Assembly: GCF_052857255.1 (NCBI RefSeq)
Contig: NC_135497.1
Span: forward strand, 187,517,127-187,581,126
Direction of reading: 5' to 3'
Length of the DNA stretch: 64,000 nucleotides
From: Amblyomma americanum
Lineage: Eukaryota > Arthropoda > Arachnida > Ixodida > Ixodidae
Position numbers and translations under genes: made by a program. Numbering within the stretch: position 1 is the stretch's first letter; the number at the start of each line of letters is the position of its first letter. The notes beneath the pieces were generated by a model that made no database searches, had not been told where the DNA came from, and was given only the letters and a program-made list of their open reading frames with translations. Positions 1 through 11,699 of the stretch are shown here, piece by piece.

Positions 1-22
1 TCACCTTTCAATGTACAGGTAG

Positions 23-280
23 CACAGGTTCCCACCGAGCAAACACTGCTTGTTGCGTAAATGGCTTTCAGCTATGGGGCAAACGGACTTCAGGCCTAGC
101 AGGCACCAGACACTATGCTCAGCTCACTTCAAGTCAAGTGCTTTTGGATTCTTCGGATCTCAAAAGAAATGCGTGCGTAGCTGGATAACTACACCACCAC
201 AAAGCGCACAAAACGTCAGTGAAAACTACAGTGGTGAAAACGAAGTACCTCCACAAGGAGTCTTTAAGGAAAGGACATAA
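23..280 (+). CDS. THAP-type zinc-finger exon, partial
   Basis: The frame reads HRFPPSKHCLLRKWLSAMGQ, then DFRPSRHQTLCSAHF, which matches the second half of a THAP domain: the HRFP strand, the invariant Trp, and the C..HF zinc ligands. The N-terminal CxxC half must be on another exon; an AG at 21-22 just before HRFP could be the acceptor. After CSAHFKSSAF the expected AVPTIF-like end is not clear, and the frame stops at 278-280 followed by aaataaaatg. THAP domains occur in host DNA-binding proteins and in P-element-type transposases, so this may be a domesticated gene exon or transposon debris. Confidence 0.5.
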   Translation, partial: HRFPPSKHCLLRKWLSAMGQTDFRPSRHQTLCSAHFKSSAFGFFGSQKKCVRSWITTPPQSAQNVSENYSGENEVPPQGVFKERT

Positions 281-424
281 ATAAAATGAAATGAAATGGG
301 GTGTTGAGCTGAGGACCATGTGTTGGCATTAGAAGGGTCTGTGCAAGCGGAAGTGGCGACCCCCGTCACACGTGGCCACCTTGGATATAACGAACTTTAG
401 ACCGAGTCTGCATTCCGAGCAACC

Positions 425-705
425 TCTCGGGACCAGTAATTAATTAATGCGTCAGAGTTAGAAGGGTCTTTGCAAGTGGGAACGTTGTGATGTCACCACA
501 ACCTGCTAACCAGATTGTGAGAAAACTGCCCGCTGTGGCAAGTGGCAGTTAAATTAATGATTGGTCGTGAGAGGTTGCTCGGGAAGACCAACCTGGGTCT
601 CACAAGCATCACAAGTGGCAGTGTTTGAAACAGCCACCTGCCGGGGCAATGGCACAGCACTTAACCGCTGCACCACTGCGCCAGGGGCGGTATGAGGACT
701 CACAG
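425..705 (-). repeat. Interspersed SINE-like repeat, copy 1 of 3
   Basis: Shares long blocks with 3190-3390 and 32385-32560, for example aactgcc..., ggtggcagttaaattaatga, attggtcg..gaggttgctcgg, and cgctgcaccactgcgccagg. Read on the minus strand, the right end begins cctggcgcagtggtgcagcgg, which fits a pol III A box (TGGCGCAGTGG). A B box is not convincing. It is therefore probably a decayed tRNA-derived SINE; the family is not identified. Confidence 0.55.
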
Positions 706-1090
706 CGATCTATGAATGTACAGTTGAGAATAACGAACTCTGCATGTATTGGCATTAGCTACAATATAATCTGCAGCAACAAAAAATGCCAACACATTCA
801 AACGATCCACTGCGGATCGTCTGTTTTTTGTTTACACTTACAACTGAGACGAGATAAGGAGTTAAATATAAATTGCTGTTGGTATTGACGAAGACAGTCA
901 GGGCCGCAATGCATTTTGTTTTAAATGTGTGACTCTCGCTTCAGAGATGGCCACCATTTTTATTCATGACTTCAGTATAGATTAGGCCTCTAACTTTCTG
1001 TGGTGGAAAATTCAAAATTCTGTGGATGCAGAATCAGGAATCTGTGAAAGTCGCCAGGATGCATAAGACGCATGAAAGAAACATGAAAGT

Positions 1091-1426
1091 TTATCGTTTG
1101 AGCACACGCCTCGCATGCTGCAGAGGTTCATCGTCTATAACTGAAGGTGGCTGTTGTAACTCAGCGTAATCTTCACTGAAATGGCACTGGTTTGATACAA
1201 AATCTATATAGCGGCAACAATGAAAGAGTACTGAGGTCACTTCTTCCATTCCGGCCCAGAAAGAAAGGACATCGAAATCTTCACTTTTTTTGTCTTGCTT
1301 AGAAAGAAACAGAGCGAGGTCTGTGTCACAGGATTTCAGTTCTAGAGCAGTTTTCAGGTAAACTTGCCATTCTGCAGCTAGGACTGGCAATTCTGGACGA
1401 AGTCCAGGCATGCTTGCAAACCCCAA
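1091..1426 (-). CDS. Unrecognised open frame of about 110 codons
   Basis: An open frame encodes a plausible-looking protein segment with PGLRPELPVLAAEWQVYLKT near the start and LALFLSKQDKKSEDFDVLSF in the middle, ending in a stop at 1091. I do not recognise it. No clear start codon, splice sites or neighbours support it. Composition is less biased than random AT-rich frames nearby, so a transposon protein fragment is possible. It may equally be chance. Confidence 0.2.
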   Translation of the reverse strand: MGFASMPGLRPELPVLAAEWQVYLKTALELKSCDTDLALFLSKQDKKSEDFDVLSFWAGMEEVTSVLFHCCRYIDFVSNQCHFSEDYAELQQPPSVIDDEPLQHARRVLKR

Positions 1427-2401
1427 CCTTTTTTCTGGTAGAAACCTGACCAGCAGCGGACCCTCCTTCCGCTATGGTTGGCCGAAACAGTTTTTATTAT
1501 AATCCTAATTATATACTTTTAAAAATTTTCCTGACGTCTCAAACTCCCCTGCGTGTTGTATTTACACAAATAAGGTAAATTAGTCATTTTCCTATCATTT
1601 CGTCATTCCCAATGAAGTCTGTAACAACATCTGAGAATTTTTCAGCCAACAGAAAATTCCATGAAATAAGCTTTGATCCACAATTTTTCGCAAAACCGCG
1701 AATTTTCACTAAACTAGGGGCCTAAACCATAGCTCTTTACTGTGTTTTACTGCGTCCTCTCTGTGCATTAACAATGATTAAAACTTGATTTTAAAAGAGC
1801 TCCTTAAAGTAAAGCTACTAAATACTCAGGTTTGCATGGCAGAGGACATGTGGCAGTGATATGAGCATGTTTAATTATGAATGATGTAATCATCATGTGC
1901 TAACCCACAGGGAATGTCAGCATAACCATTTAAAGTGCATAACCACTTCAGCGGTCATTTCTGATGAAACCAAACAATGATGCCAAGCTCTGCAGGTGTA
2001 TTTGACTGTGCAAAAATAAAAAGAAAAGGCGATGTCATGTTCCCTGCGCTGGAAAACAATTCCTCACATTTAGCTACTTTGCAATAGTTTTTTTGACATA
2101 GAGTCCCACTCAGAAAATTGTTCACCACTATATTGGGGGGGCAGGGGGTAATAGCTGGAGCGAACATATGGCTAGGTGGCAGGGAATCAGAAATACTTTG
2201 TCATACTGGAAACTTCATTGTAGTAGAACTCTTCACAGACAGCAGGATTCAGGTGTACTGCTACGTTAATTCTGGTATGAACAGACTACTATGAAATCAC
2301 AGCAAAGCACTCCTCAGAACTTTTACACCTATTTATTTGCTAATGTTGTCAGTGACGAGCAAGTTTAAACAAAGACAGGCATGAAAATATAAAATACTTG
2401 C

Positions 2402-2494
2402 CTGTGACCAGACCCTGTGGCGAGCCGTTTCACTCGAAAATAGACAGCCACTGTGTAGACCCTGGTGTTGGTTGGACCTTTGCATTCGATTACT
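2402..2494 (-). CDS. drosha: Drosha exon w12: dsRNA-binding domain beta strands, GC donor
   Basis: The exon is 93 nt, starting after ctctgaaag-type acceptor cactttcag. It encodes VIECKGPTNTRVYTVAVYF and KRLATGSGH, the first beta strands of the dsRBD. It ends with AG, the first two bases of the Ser expected before the conserved IQQAE motif. The boundary reads CACAG/GCAAGT, a textbook GC-AG donor; no GT donor keeps the expected phase and sequence. The exon with IQQAEM and the C-terminus was not found in positions 1-2400, so it probably lies left of the window. Confidence 0.93.
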
Positions 2495-2999
2495 CTGAAA
2501 GTGAGATAAGCAAGGTAACATAACCACGAAGTCAAAAACACAAGTCAAAGAACACTGTTTATAATGCTCACTTTTCTACACTCAAAATACGATCAAATGT
2601 ACTCAACATTAAAGCAACTCCTATTTTTTCCCTTTTAACGCGATAGTATTATAGGCCCGTTCACGAGAAAATCTGGTGTCTGCATTGTGAGCTAAAAATT
2701 ACAGGACTGCGCTTGGGTCTGCTTAAGAGTGCAAATGAGAAAGCCTTTCCCTGTCCTCTTCCTCCCTTCATTTTTCATTTTACGTCACAGCCTATACAGC
2801 TCGTTCGTCTTAGTAGCAGTAGTTGTAGGCGCAGAAATATTCCTTCCCGTACAGCACAGTACGGGTGTCCACCGAGATATGTGAGACAGGCATCATCTCT
2901 TTCCTTAAAACCAATTTTCATTTCATTTTGCTTCCCTTACATGCTGTTCATGTGTCTGTGTCCACGGAGATATAGGAGACTGGCAAAGGTCTTCCGTCC

Positions 3000-3103
3000 A
3001 CAACTTCTGTCTACAACTTCTGTCTACAACTTCTGTCTACAACTTCTGTCTACAACTTCTGTCTACAACTTCTGTCTACAACTTCTGTCTACAACTTCCG
3101 TCC
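3000..3103 (+). repeat. 13-bp minisatellite (8 units)
   Basis: Eight consecutive units of acaacttctgtct start at 3000, 3013, 3026, 3039, 3052, 3065, 3078 and 3091. The first seven are identical and the last has two changes (acaacttccgtcc). It lies inside a larger pyrimidine-rich repeat (about 2720-3165) within the Drosha intron region. Confidence 0.97.
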
Positions 3104-3189
3104 ACGCCACCCATGAGCCAAGAAAGGCTTTCGCCTTAAAAATGACACGGTCATAGCTCTGGCAGCTCGTCCCCAGACAGCAACCTAGG

Positions 3190-3390
3190 AGGCTGGTGGG
3201 CCACCTAGGTCACGTGACCTCGTGGCGTCATCACAACCTGCCCACTGTAACAGGTGGCAGTTAAATTAATGATTGGCTGCAAGGGAACAGCAACCTAGGC
3301 CGCACAAAGCCCATCACTGGAAGCACCTGCCATCACAAGGCAGTAGCGCATTGCTTAATCGCTGCACCACTGCGCCAGGAAGAGTATGAG
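3190..3390 (-). repeat. Interspersed SINE-like repeat, copy 2 of 3
   Basis: It is homologous to 425-705: it shares ggtggcagttaaattaatga followed by attggc, and the tgcttaatcgctgcaccact tail-to-head segment with the A-box-like gcgccagg on the minus strand. It is followed by gaggacttcctgggatctatgg, as copy 1 is followed by gaggactcacagcgatctatg, so the repeat unit may extend a further 40 bp. Confidence 0.55.
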
Positions 3391-3629
3391 GACTTCCTGG
3401 GATCTATGGATATAAAGTAGAGAATGACCTTTTGCATATATGGGAGTTAACCCTTTACGCTATCGAATCATACCCTAAAGGCAGAGCTTAAGTGTTCCCT
3501 CCAATTTTTTTTAATTTTGAACAGACAGCAATGAACATCAATGAAAACTGCACACAACACTGGAACAAGTCATCACTCAAAATTAAAAAAGCTAAATGAG
3601 AATTCATGTGTGTATGCAGTAAGATTACT

Positions 3630-3928
3630 GCATTCTACTCATGTAGCAGACAAATCCAAGTCACGCAGATGACGCGTTCATTTCTTTGAGTTGCATGCTG
3701 GGATGCTATCCCGCAGGAAACTACAAAATAGTGCGTGGCACTGGGAAGAAAGAGAGGGGAGGGGGTATGCGTCGACTTATACGCAGCAATATATGGTAAT
3801 TGCAAAGTTAGTACAATAAAAGTAGCGCATCCCCACAACAAAATATTCTGCATGGGTCTCATTCTTTGCTGTTCCCAGTTAATTCTGTTTCTTGCAGTTC
3901 CAGTGACTTCGAATTAACAATGTTTTAC
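3630..3928 (+). mobile_element. DNA-element fragment, same family as 47555-48733
   Basis: It aligns in order with 48380-48730: tttgagttgc, cccgc.ggaaactacaaaa, a G-rich stretch, cagcaatatatggta/cagcagtaaatggta, gcaaagtt.gt.caat, and a terminal acttc.aattaacaa.gtttta. The terminal part resembles pogo/Tigger-type MITE ends. Only the right-hand end is recognisable here. Confidence 0.55.
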
Positions 3929-4606
3929 CTTACTTGGACACACGTGGCATGCTCACATGTTCTTTTTGGGGACACCTATGACAATCCGAACTCAAGTTTT
4001 TACGGTCGCTTCAAGTTTTTCTGAAAAAGTGTCGACTGTATTACTATTTACTTTGCACTGAGAAGATAAAGAACCATCAAAGAGCTGGGCGTGACGTTTT
4101 AAACCTGACTTTTAACAAATGCTGCCACTTATCCGCAGAAAGCAAGCAAGTTTATCCTTTCATAACAGCCATGGCGGCTACTTCACAATTATCACAATTT
4201 TAATTCACCTCTAAGCAAGCCACAATTATGACTAATCTGATGTATTTAAACGAAGAAACAAATAAGCAAAAATGTCATGTACAGACAGCAACATACACAT
4301 CACCTCCACTGACAAAAAGCCTGCCAGCAATTTCTCTTGTAAGCCATGTCTACCCCTATAGTCACTTGCAGTGCTTCAGCCAATCAGTGTGTGTAGGCTG
4401 TGCTGTGCTGTGAAAGCACTGATTCTCGAAACTTATTTAACTCTGTTTTGCTATGCAACTTCTGGTGCTCATTTACTCTTTCCATTCTTGATAAAAATAT
4501 ACAGGCGATCAGTGGGCCGATCTAACGAAAATGCATAGCATTAGACATGACACGAAACATCACACACATTACTTTGCATCCCCCGTTAATGCACATTTAG
4601 TCTTCT

Positions 4607-4990
4607 TTGTACTTCTTAAAACCAGACTCCCTTGCACACTTCTATTCCATGTCTGATCTCCAGCAACCATCGACACTCACTCCTGGAGGTGGCTCGCACA
4701 CAATCACTTCAACGGAAGAGTGGTATCCAGAGTGTGCGTGCTGCTCTGCTATCTCTGCTCCTCTTTTTCAGCTCACTTTCCTCTTCACCCTCAACCTTTA
4801 ACGGTAGCCACCTGCAGGATTGTTCCCATGGCAACCACCCTCACGTTTTGCATTCCTCCACCAGCGTCACGATCTACTCCATCCACAGTAGCCTCTTTCT
4901 GGGTACTTCCCATAGCAGCTACCTTCCAGTCTCTCCCTCCTCTCTTCTACAAGTAGAGGGGTCTTCCCTCTCTCCACGTTTCCACCTGCC
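4607..4990 (+). repeat. CT-rich interspersed repeat, copy 1
   Basis: It shares a colinear series of blocks with 48733-49080 read in reverse: ttctattccatgtc.atct.cagca, ctggaggtggctcgcacaca, tctgctatctc.gctcctctt, ggcaaccaccctc, and accttccagtctctc. It contains open frames rich in Ser and Leu, but these follow from the CT-rich composition and are not conserved between copies, so I do not call a protein. Confidence 0.65.
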
Positions 4991-5111
4991 AACTGTGGCC
5001 GGTGGCTCTCAGAGGCTTCAAAGAACCCCGAATGCCAGACAGTTTTCCTGAAATGGGGGGTTTTAATGCTTTCGCATTAATTTTAGAAAAATTAACAATG
5101 AGCTTGCTTAC

Positions 5112-5218
5112 TTGTAAACAGGTATGTCTGGCTCTCCACCATCCATAGAGCGCAGTGTGAGACAACACTGCTGGAGCTTGCTTTTAGGGTCATTCCAGTC
5201 CTGGTTCAAGATAAAGTC
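5112..5218 (-). CDS. drosha: Drosha exon w11: linker and start of dsRNA-binding domain
   Basis: The exon is 107 nt, with an acceptor in a long pyrimidine run (tttttttttccag) and donor ACAA/GTAAGC. It begins DFILNQDWNDPKSKLQQCCL and continues to GGEPDIPVYK, matching the NQDWNDPKSxLQQCCLTLR block of animal Drosha and the start of the dsRBD first helix region. The last Lys codon is split AA/A. This exon is among the most conserved parts of the protein. Confidence 0.97.
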
Positions 5219-5755
5219 CTGGAAAAAAAAAGCAGTGAAACTTACAGGTGACATCCTTTGATGTGCATTTGTGCCCATAACCAAATGCCATTATACTGCA
5301 CGCACATGTTTGCTACTAAGCCACTTAAGCAAACCATCAGCAATGCATTGCATTGAACTTAAGTCATTCTCACACAACAGTAAAATGTGTCTTGAGGCAC
5401 ACTGCTTCAATGCGATTACTTCAAGACAGTACAGGTTGTACTTAGACCAGGATCCCTCAACATCTTATGACTGGTCATGAAGTTTCCTGTGAAGTTTGAT
5501 AGAGGAACAAAAGCAGCTGCTAGAGCTAGAGGTTCTGCAGTAAATAAGGCGGCAATGAAGCTGTGGCGGCACAGGCTGGTTGTGACCAACCAGCCTAACA
5601 CTATTGCTTTAAAACATATTCATATGCATTTGTGACTGTTTCTGAGGTTTCCATTGCAACTATATGCAGATCACTACACAAAACAAATTTTTCTTTTTCA
5701 CTTTTGTGGAAAAAATTTCTAGAGCTATGCTTACCAGCTTAGCGCACGAATCAGC

Positions 5756-6206
5756 GAAAGCTGTTATAGCATTGATTTAACCATATAGCCTTGCATTCTG
5801 CTCTGGAACCACCCCTCAGGCTGTGCATTTCTACACCCTCGTCATAACCGCCTCCTTCCATGGTAGCCATCCTCTGGGTTCTTTTCATGGCAACCACCTT
5901 CTGGTAACGCATTCCTCCGCTCTCGCCATAACGTGCCATGCAACTAGGTCACCGCCGCCTCCCACCCTCTCTCCTTACTTCTTGCACTTTCCCTTCCCTC
6001 CCCTAAATGTGCAGAAGGAGATTTCCCTCTCTCCACTTTGCCATCTGCCTCCTGACACAGGTGGTGACCACTTATTTCAATTATTTAAGTTAAATAAAAG
6101 TAATTCACTAATCAATTAAAGCTTTTATTCTGGCTGATACCATATATTCCATCGTAGAATGCAGGTCTATAGGGCTAAACCAAAGCTATAACAGCTTTTG
6201 CTGTAG
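5756..6206. mobile_element. Short TIR element enclosing CT-rich repeat, copy 2
   Basis: Arms at about 5756-5805 and 6158-6206 are inverted copies: gaaagctgttatagc...ttta.cc.tatag.c.tgcattc on the left matches the reverse complement on the right. The inside (5815-6060) shares the accaccctc/ggtagccatcctctgggt blocks with the copies at 4607 and 48733. A non-autonomous DNA element of about 450 bp is the simplest reading. Confidence 0.55.
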
Positions 6207-6519
6207 AATGTTTGAAAGAGGCTTAAGGTGATAATAAGGGCATTATGTTATGTAGTGGCTGAGGAGAGATTTGTTCCAGCTTGATTGTAACATAGGAAAA
6301 ATGAGATTTCTCCCCACAGCCATGAGCTCACTGTTGCACAGCACAAAGCCTCAAATTTCATTTTGAAAGTGGCAGCAGCTGTGCTAAAAGATGGCAATCA
6401 AAAGACGTGATGTGGCTCTTCTGCTTCCATGCCCTTAGCAGAATCAGAAGGAGCACTCAGATAAAAAAAATAAACAAGGTATGTTGCCTAGATGTCAGAT
6501 GTTACGGTAAAGCTACTCA

Positions 6520-6662
6520 GGCTATGAGGGACACCGTAGTGGAGGGCTTCGGGCTTATGTGTTTTGCCTCCATTAAAATGCAGATGCTGGAACTGGGATT
6601 GAACCTGGGTCCTCCAGCTCAATAGCCGAGTGCAGCAACCACTGAGTGACCGCAGCGTGTGC
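6520..6662 (-). mobile_element. tRNA-derived SINE
   Basis: On the minus strand the element begins cgctgcggtcactcagtggt and contains a good pol III B box, aggttcaatccc, about 45 bases later. It then continues aatggaggcaaaacac and ccctccactacggtgtc, blocks also present in the 11190-11400 repeat and in the SINE at 50461. The spacing and boxes fit a tRNA head, and it is not a functional tRNA because the arms do not pair. Confidence 0.7.
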
Positions 6663-7382
6663 AAATGAGGTTGGGTATCCAGCCTGGCCAGAAAGAGGGG
6701 TAGCCGAGTTTAGTGGACTTCTTGTGCTAAACTAAGTGCATTCACGCCAATTTCACAAATTTGGTCAGCTGGGAAGCACTTCGGAAAATCTTGTCAGTTT
6801 AACGCCTTTCAGACCATGGCGTTACATTTAAAGGGACCCAGAAAGGGGCTCTCAATAAAGTTGCGATATGTCTTAGTTAAAAGATGCCACTTCATAATTA
6901 TCCTCCAGCAAGAATTTTTTTAATGCGTTTTGTGGAAGCTGAGTTGTATGCAGACAAAATTTGAACTTCCGCGTCTTCGCGCTTTTCCCGCTCTTCTCGC
7001 ACGCCAAAACGGCGGCGCTCCTCCGCCGGCCCAACGCATTCGGCCCCTCCCATACCTATGCCAGCTGCGGCGTGAGCGGAGTGGTCGCGGCCGCGGTAGT
7101 GCGTGACGCCTGAAAGAATTTGGCGCTGTGAACCAATGATAACCCCTAGCTGCTGACGTCACTTGCATGATGTGACGTTGTATGCCAGGTTTTCGCACGA
7201 AAGCCTGGCACCGCGCGTCACCGCGAGGTGCGAAAGCGGGAATTTTCAAAAATGTATTGTAAATTTCCCGCTCACTTTTGAGGTCTCGTACGTGACATGG
7301 ACGCTTGGTGGCCTGTACTCTACGCAGTGCAAGCATTTTAAAGCCAAGCTCAAACACCCCTTTCACTGGCCCTTTAAACCGA

Positions 7383-9840
7383 AGTCTTACATATATTGTC
7401 GAAGAATTTGCCGATGCTTACACTCAAGGACGATCATTCCGCTGCTGCCATTTGCGTGGACTTGACCCTGTCTGCCATGGATACTCTTTTCATAATGACA
7501 GAGTTGCAGACTGCCCTTGTGGGATTGTGAAGACAATGCGCAATGGGTTCTGAAGCAGTGTCCAACCAAATTCTTCGAAACCTTCCAGAGGAAAGACTAT
7601 GCGATCTGCTCAATTTCTTGAAACGAAATTTGGGAAACAGCAGACATTCCACCAGCCTGGTTGACAGCATCGGTGATGGCTGTTTTGAAACCCCAGAGAG
7701 ACGCAGCGGATCTCTCTTCGTGACCAGTGTCGCTCACCTCGTGCATCTCAAAGTTATAGGACTGACTGATTTACAACCAGCTGTCCTCGTGGGCTGAAAC
7801 AAGATGTTTCTTGCCAATATGTATGACTGGGCTTCGTTCCCCTCTCAGCGCGCAGGAGAGCATTTTGGATTTGGTCAGCCACATTGAGCACAACAACAGC
7901 AATGGCCTCTCAACCCTTGCCTTATTCCTGGACATGCTGAAAGCTTATGACTATGTCCTACGACAAGGCATTCTCACTCAGCTACATCGCATGAAGGCGA
8001 CAGGGTGCATTCTAAGCTTTGTTCAAAAATTTCTCTGCGACCGTAGGATGCAAGCCCGCTTGGAAAGACATTCAGCAGCGGAAGGACACTGTCTTGAGGA
8101 GTGCCACAAAGAAGTGTGTTATCGACGTTGCTGTTTAACATTGCCACGGCAGCTCTGCCAGCGCTCTGCCATGTGGCTGTACACCCCTGCGAATGTCCAT
8201 TTATGCTGACAACACCTGTGTGTGGGTATCCGGTTACCAGCATAAGCGTCCAGCAGTGATAGCGTAGCGGGCTCTTTCTGCAATACAGACCGATTTGGCC
8301 TCATTAGGTCTCTCTCTGTCAACAGAGATGTTGTTCTTGTGCTGTTTCGAAGCGAAAGACGTCGCTGCAAGTGCTTAAGCCTACAAATGCAAGGAACCCA
8401 AATTCGTCAGCCATGCCACGCAAGGTTCCTGGGCGTCATCCTTGACTCATGTCTGACGCGGAAGAGAGCAGTGGACAGCACTGTTTCCTCCTTGCTTCCA
8501 AGGCTAAACGTACTGAAACGCTTTGCAGGTGCGGCGTGGGCAATGGCCCTTCAACAATGTTAAAGCTGCACTCAGCTAATGGCACCATCAGAATTCTTTA
8601 CTGTCTGCCTTTTCTGCCGCCATCAGACAGCCAGTGTAAGTGCTTTGAGGACACCAAGAGGAAAGGCCTAAAGACTTAGCTGGAAGTTCCATGCCAGGCT
8701 TTTTCGAGCAAGGTCTTAGAAGAAGCCCATTGCCTACCGTGACGTCTGCAGGCCTCCAAAAATCTTCTTTTACATAATTGTTCGCCTCGGAGAGACCCGG
8801 CCAGGTCAGGTGCTGCTTCATCTACTACGAGCTAGGACTCAAAGTCACTTCTCTGCAGCCCTTTGCACCCTAAGCACAGTGAGTTGGTGACCCACGACAC
8901 GCAGGTGTCAGCAGAACCCGCCATGGTTTTATGACGAGATCCACTGCTGCCTCGACATATCAGGCTTACGCACAAAGCGATCACTACCTCCGGCAGAAGT
9001 AAGATCCTTGGTTCTGGAACATCTGAACAGTGTCTACAATGGACACCTACAAGTTTACACTGATGGACTTATGAGCAGACATGAACAGTCCTGCTTAGCC
9101 ACATTTTTGATGCCTGACCTTGAAATAATATCTTGGGCTGGGCGCTTAGAAAGGGTAGTGTTGTCCACTTCGGCTAAATCATTGGGCATTGCAAGGTCGC
9201 TTAAACGTCTCTTTTTCTGTAGACCACAGAGAGTCGTCATTCTGTCTAGCGCAAAGTCTGCACTACAGCGCCTGCGATGAGAGACACCCGATGATAAATT
9301 TAGCTTGTGTGTTCTCACTTGGCTCAGGAAGCTCCAGCTGAAAGGATTTCAAGTTTGCTTCCAGTGGTTACCATCTCGCATTGGAGTCGCTGGTAACATG
9401 GCGGCAGACCTTCTTGCTCAAGAAGCCTGGTCTCATCCATCTTTAGAAACTGCCCAAAGGACGAGAACTTCACTAGGCAGCTAGTCGTGCAATACTTTTC
9501 TGTGCTTCAGCCACTTTTGCACCTCCCTTACTTAATGTGAGGCTTGTCCTGTGACAGAGCCACTCTCTTGTATCGAGTGCGCACAAACTCCTACGTGTGT
9601 ACACTGTGATGTTATGGGTGATGTGAACCATTTCGTTTAATTGTGCTTGCGGTTTTGTGCCGAGCGTGAGACACTCCTGGAAAACCTAAGGAGACTGAAC
9701 GTTCCCATGGACAACGTCTCATGCATCATGTACCCTGAGGGCTCTCGAACTGAGCGACGATTAGTGCCACGATCACTACTGGAGTTTTTAGAGGATACTG
9801 GTCTTATGGGTCAGTGGTAGAGACGCAATCTTTTAAATCA
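7383..9840 (+). pseudogene. Decayed non-LTR retrotransposon (RT and RNase H)
   Basis: Several frames carry pieces of one polyprotein in order. A pre-RT piece has EEFADAYTQGRSFR (about 7395). An RT piece has ESILDLVSHIEHNNSNGLST and LALFLDMLKAYD (7855-7960), the fingers/palm LFLDxxKAYD motif. A later piece resembles the RT thumb (RLNVLKRFAGAAW, about 8500). An RNase H piece has HLQVYTDG (about 9047) and a WLPSHIGVAGNMAAD frame near 9370. Stops and frameshifts are frequent and the YADD motif is reduced to ccatttatgctgac at about 8200. It is a long-dead copy of a RT-plus-RNase-H LINE common in arthropods. Confidence 0.8.
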
Positions 9841-11189
9841 GTCACATAAGTGGAGCAACTGCCGACAGGCCTCTCTAAGGCTAATCCCTCTTGTATATTT
9901 ACACTACCACCACCACCCACCCACTGCCCTAAAGAGGATGACAATGCACAAAACCATTATGTAGGTGGACACAATTATATGTGAACACACCAAATTTTAC
10001 ACAGTGTAGACCGTAACATGAAAAAATATTGCCTCCCAGCTTTGAATTGAAGTATTCAGGGCGTGGCGACGTCTACCATTTTTTCAACATTGATGATGCC
10101 CATGCCGGGATTAACCTATAGAAGGGCGGCCTTTTCACATCGTAAACTTAAGCGTACCTATGCTACCCAGTCTAAGTTAAATAAATAAAATCTGAAAGAA
10201 TGGGAAGGTTTACTGAAACTTTCATTCACACTTGTTTAAAATTATGCTACTAACAGCCATCAAGCATGGTTGCCAGCCTACCAGCATTACACAGTAGTCC
10301 TTCATTTGAAGCCACTCGAACTAGGGAAACAATTAACATTAGGTGGGTTTTTGAATGACTTGAACAGGAAGCAAAATGAAGAAAAAGAAGCATGAAATGT
10401 TAAATCGTGCAGTGCTTCGAAGCTGCCATCTTTGCATGCAGCAAAGCTGGCGTCAACGTTCAATGATCGATTAACTACTGCTATAGACCTGCATGTTTGC
10501 AAACAAACGAGGTGGTGCTGCATTCGCCAGCAGGCTCGTGGTAGGCAAAAGGCCAGGGAGTGCCGTCGTGGAGAAGTGTTGAGCGCGGGTTTTCAAGGCT
10601 TCTAGGCACCCTTTCAGTTTCTGCAAATCACAGCAATGCTTGATGCTTTCAACTTATTATGGTGTCTTCGGCTGAGCCGCACTGCCTCCGTGCCGGTGCT
10701 TAAGAAGTGACGTCAAATACTACATGAGTGGCCCGTCCACTTGCACCTCAGCCCCTCAGCTGAAAGTGCGAAACATTCACAGAGTGCCGTTGCTCTTTCT
10801 TCCATCTGTTCACCGTGGCCTCCGAGACCCTCACAGGTCTTAGAGGCCATTCTTACGAGCGGCCGACGCCAATGACTGCAGTCAGCAATTTGTACAGTTA
10901 GCAACAACCTCTTCAGAAAGAGCACGCAGGACCGACGCTCATAGAAACAGTGGGAAATGCAGGAACGACTAGCATGGTCGTTAAATACTGCGATTGTGCT
11001 TGTGCAGTTTTGTCAGACACAACACCACGACGTTATGCTTGCCTGTTTTGATGCATCTTTAGAGCAGCTAGAGTAAAAATAATTGGTTTCTGGGGGAAAT
11101 GAAATGGCATAGTATCTGTCCCGCATCTCGGCAGACACCTGAACCGAGCCATAAGGGAAGGGATAAATGAGGGACTAAGAAGAAAGGAA
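9841..11189. other. Intron stretch without recognisable features
   Basis: This is intron DNA between Drosha exons w10 and w11. I see the LINE tail with a short accaccacc run near 9905 and otherwise no open frame, repeat copy or splice-bounded block that I can support. Confidence 0.5.
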
Positions 11190-11400
11190 GAAAGAGGTGC
11201 CGTAGTGGAAGGCTCCGGAATAATTTCGACCAACAGGGGATCTTTAGCGTGCAGTGACATCCCGCAGCACACGGGCACGCGTCTCTTTGCCACCGATCGG
11301 GACGATCGCTCGGTGGCCCCAGGTAGTGTGACGAAGTTGGCAGTGGCCCGAGACAGAGTGTGCGCGCTAGGCCAGCGTCCATTAAACCATCTCATTGCCA
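11190..11400 (+). repeat. SINE tail repeat (tick-type)
   Basis: The segment gaggtgccgtagtggaaggc, tccggaataatttcgacca, and ggatctttagcgtgcagtga resembles the body of tRNA-derived SINEs of ticks and shares the ccgtagtggaggcttc.gg block with 6525-6560. No tRNA head is visible, so it is a 5'-truncated copy. Recognition rests on memory of the family and on these shared blocks. Confidence 0.45.
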
Positions 11401-11699
11401 TCAGTCATCTCATCTCATTCTTCGGCTGGCCGTCACGTAAAAATATGAAGCTCAGGAGAAACACGCTGCACATGCTGTCTGATGCAAGTAGATTTGTGGC
11501 AACATGTCACTGATGCATGGCTGGGCAAATGTTTCCTCGGATGTTTATGTTCCAGCGGACCGCAGCGTCGCAAAGCCGCCTGCTCTGATGAAGCTATTAA
11601 ACGCCAAGTACAAGCACTCCTCTACCGCTAGGAATTTGATTAATGTGGCCGACCTGCCACCAGCTACCGTGGACGCAAAGAACATGACCGCCGTCAGAG

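Noticed and set aside
3000..3103. CRISPR-like array
   Set aside because: Units are contiguous with no unique spacers; this is a minisatellite in an animal genome.
2713..3156. Open frame containing a repeated peptide around the minisatellite
   Set aside because: The repeated peptide is only the translation of the 13-bp minisatellite, which shifts phase at each unit, and the flanks are a pyrimidine-rich interspersed repeat.
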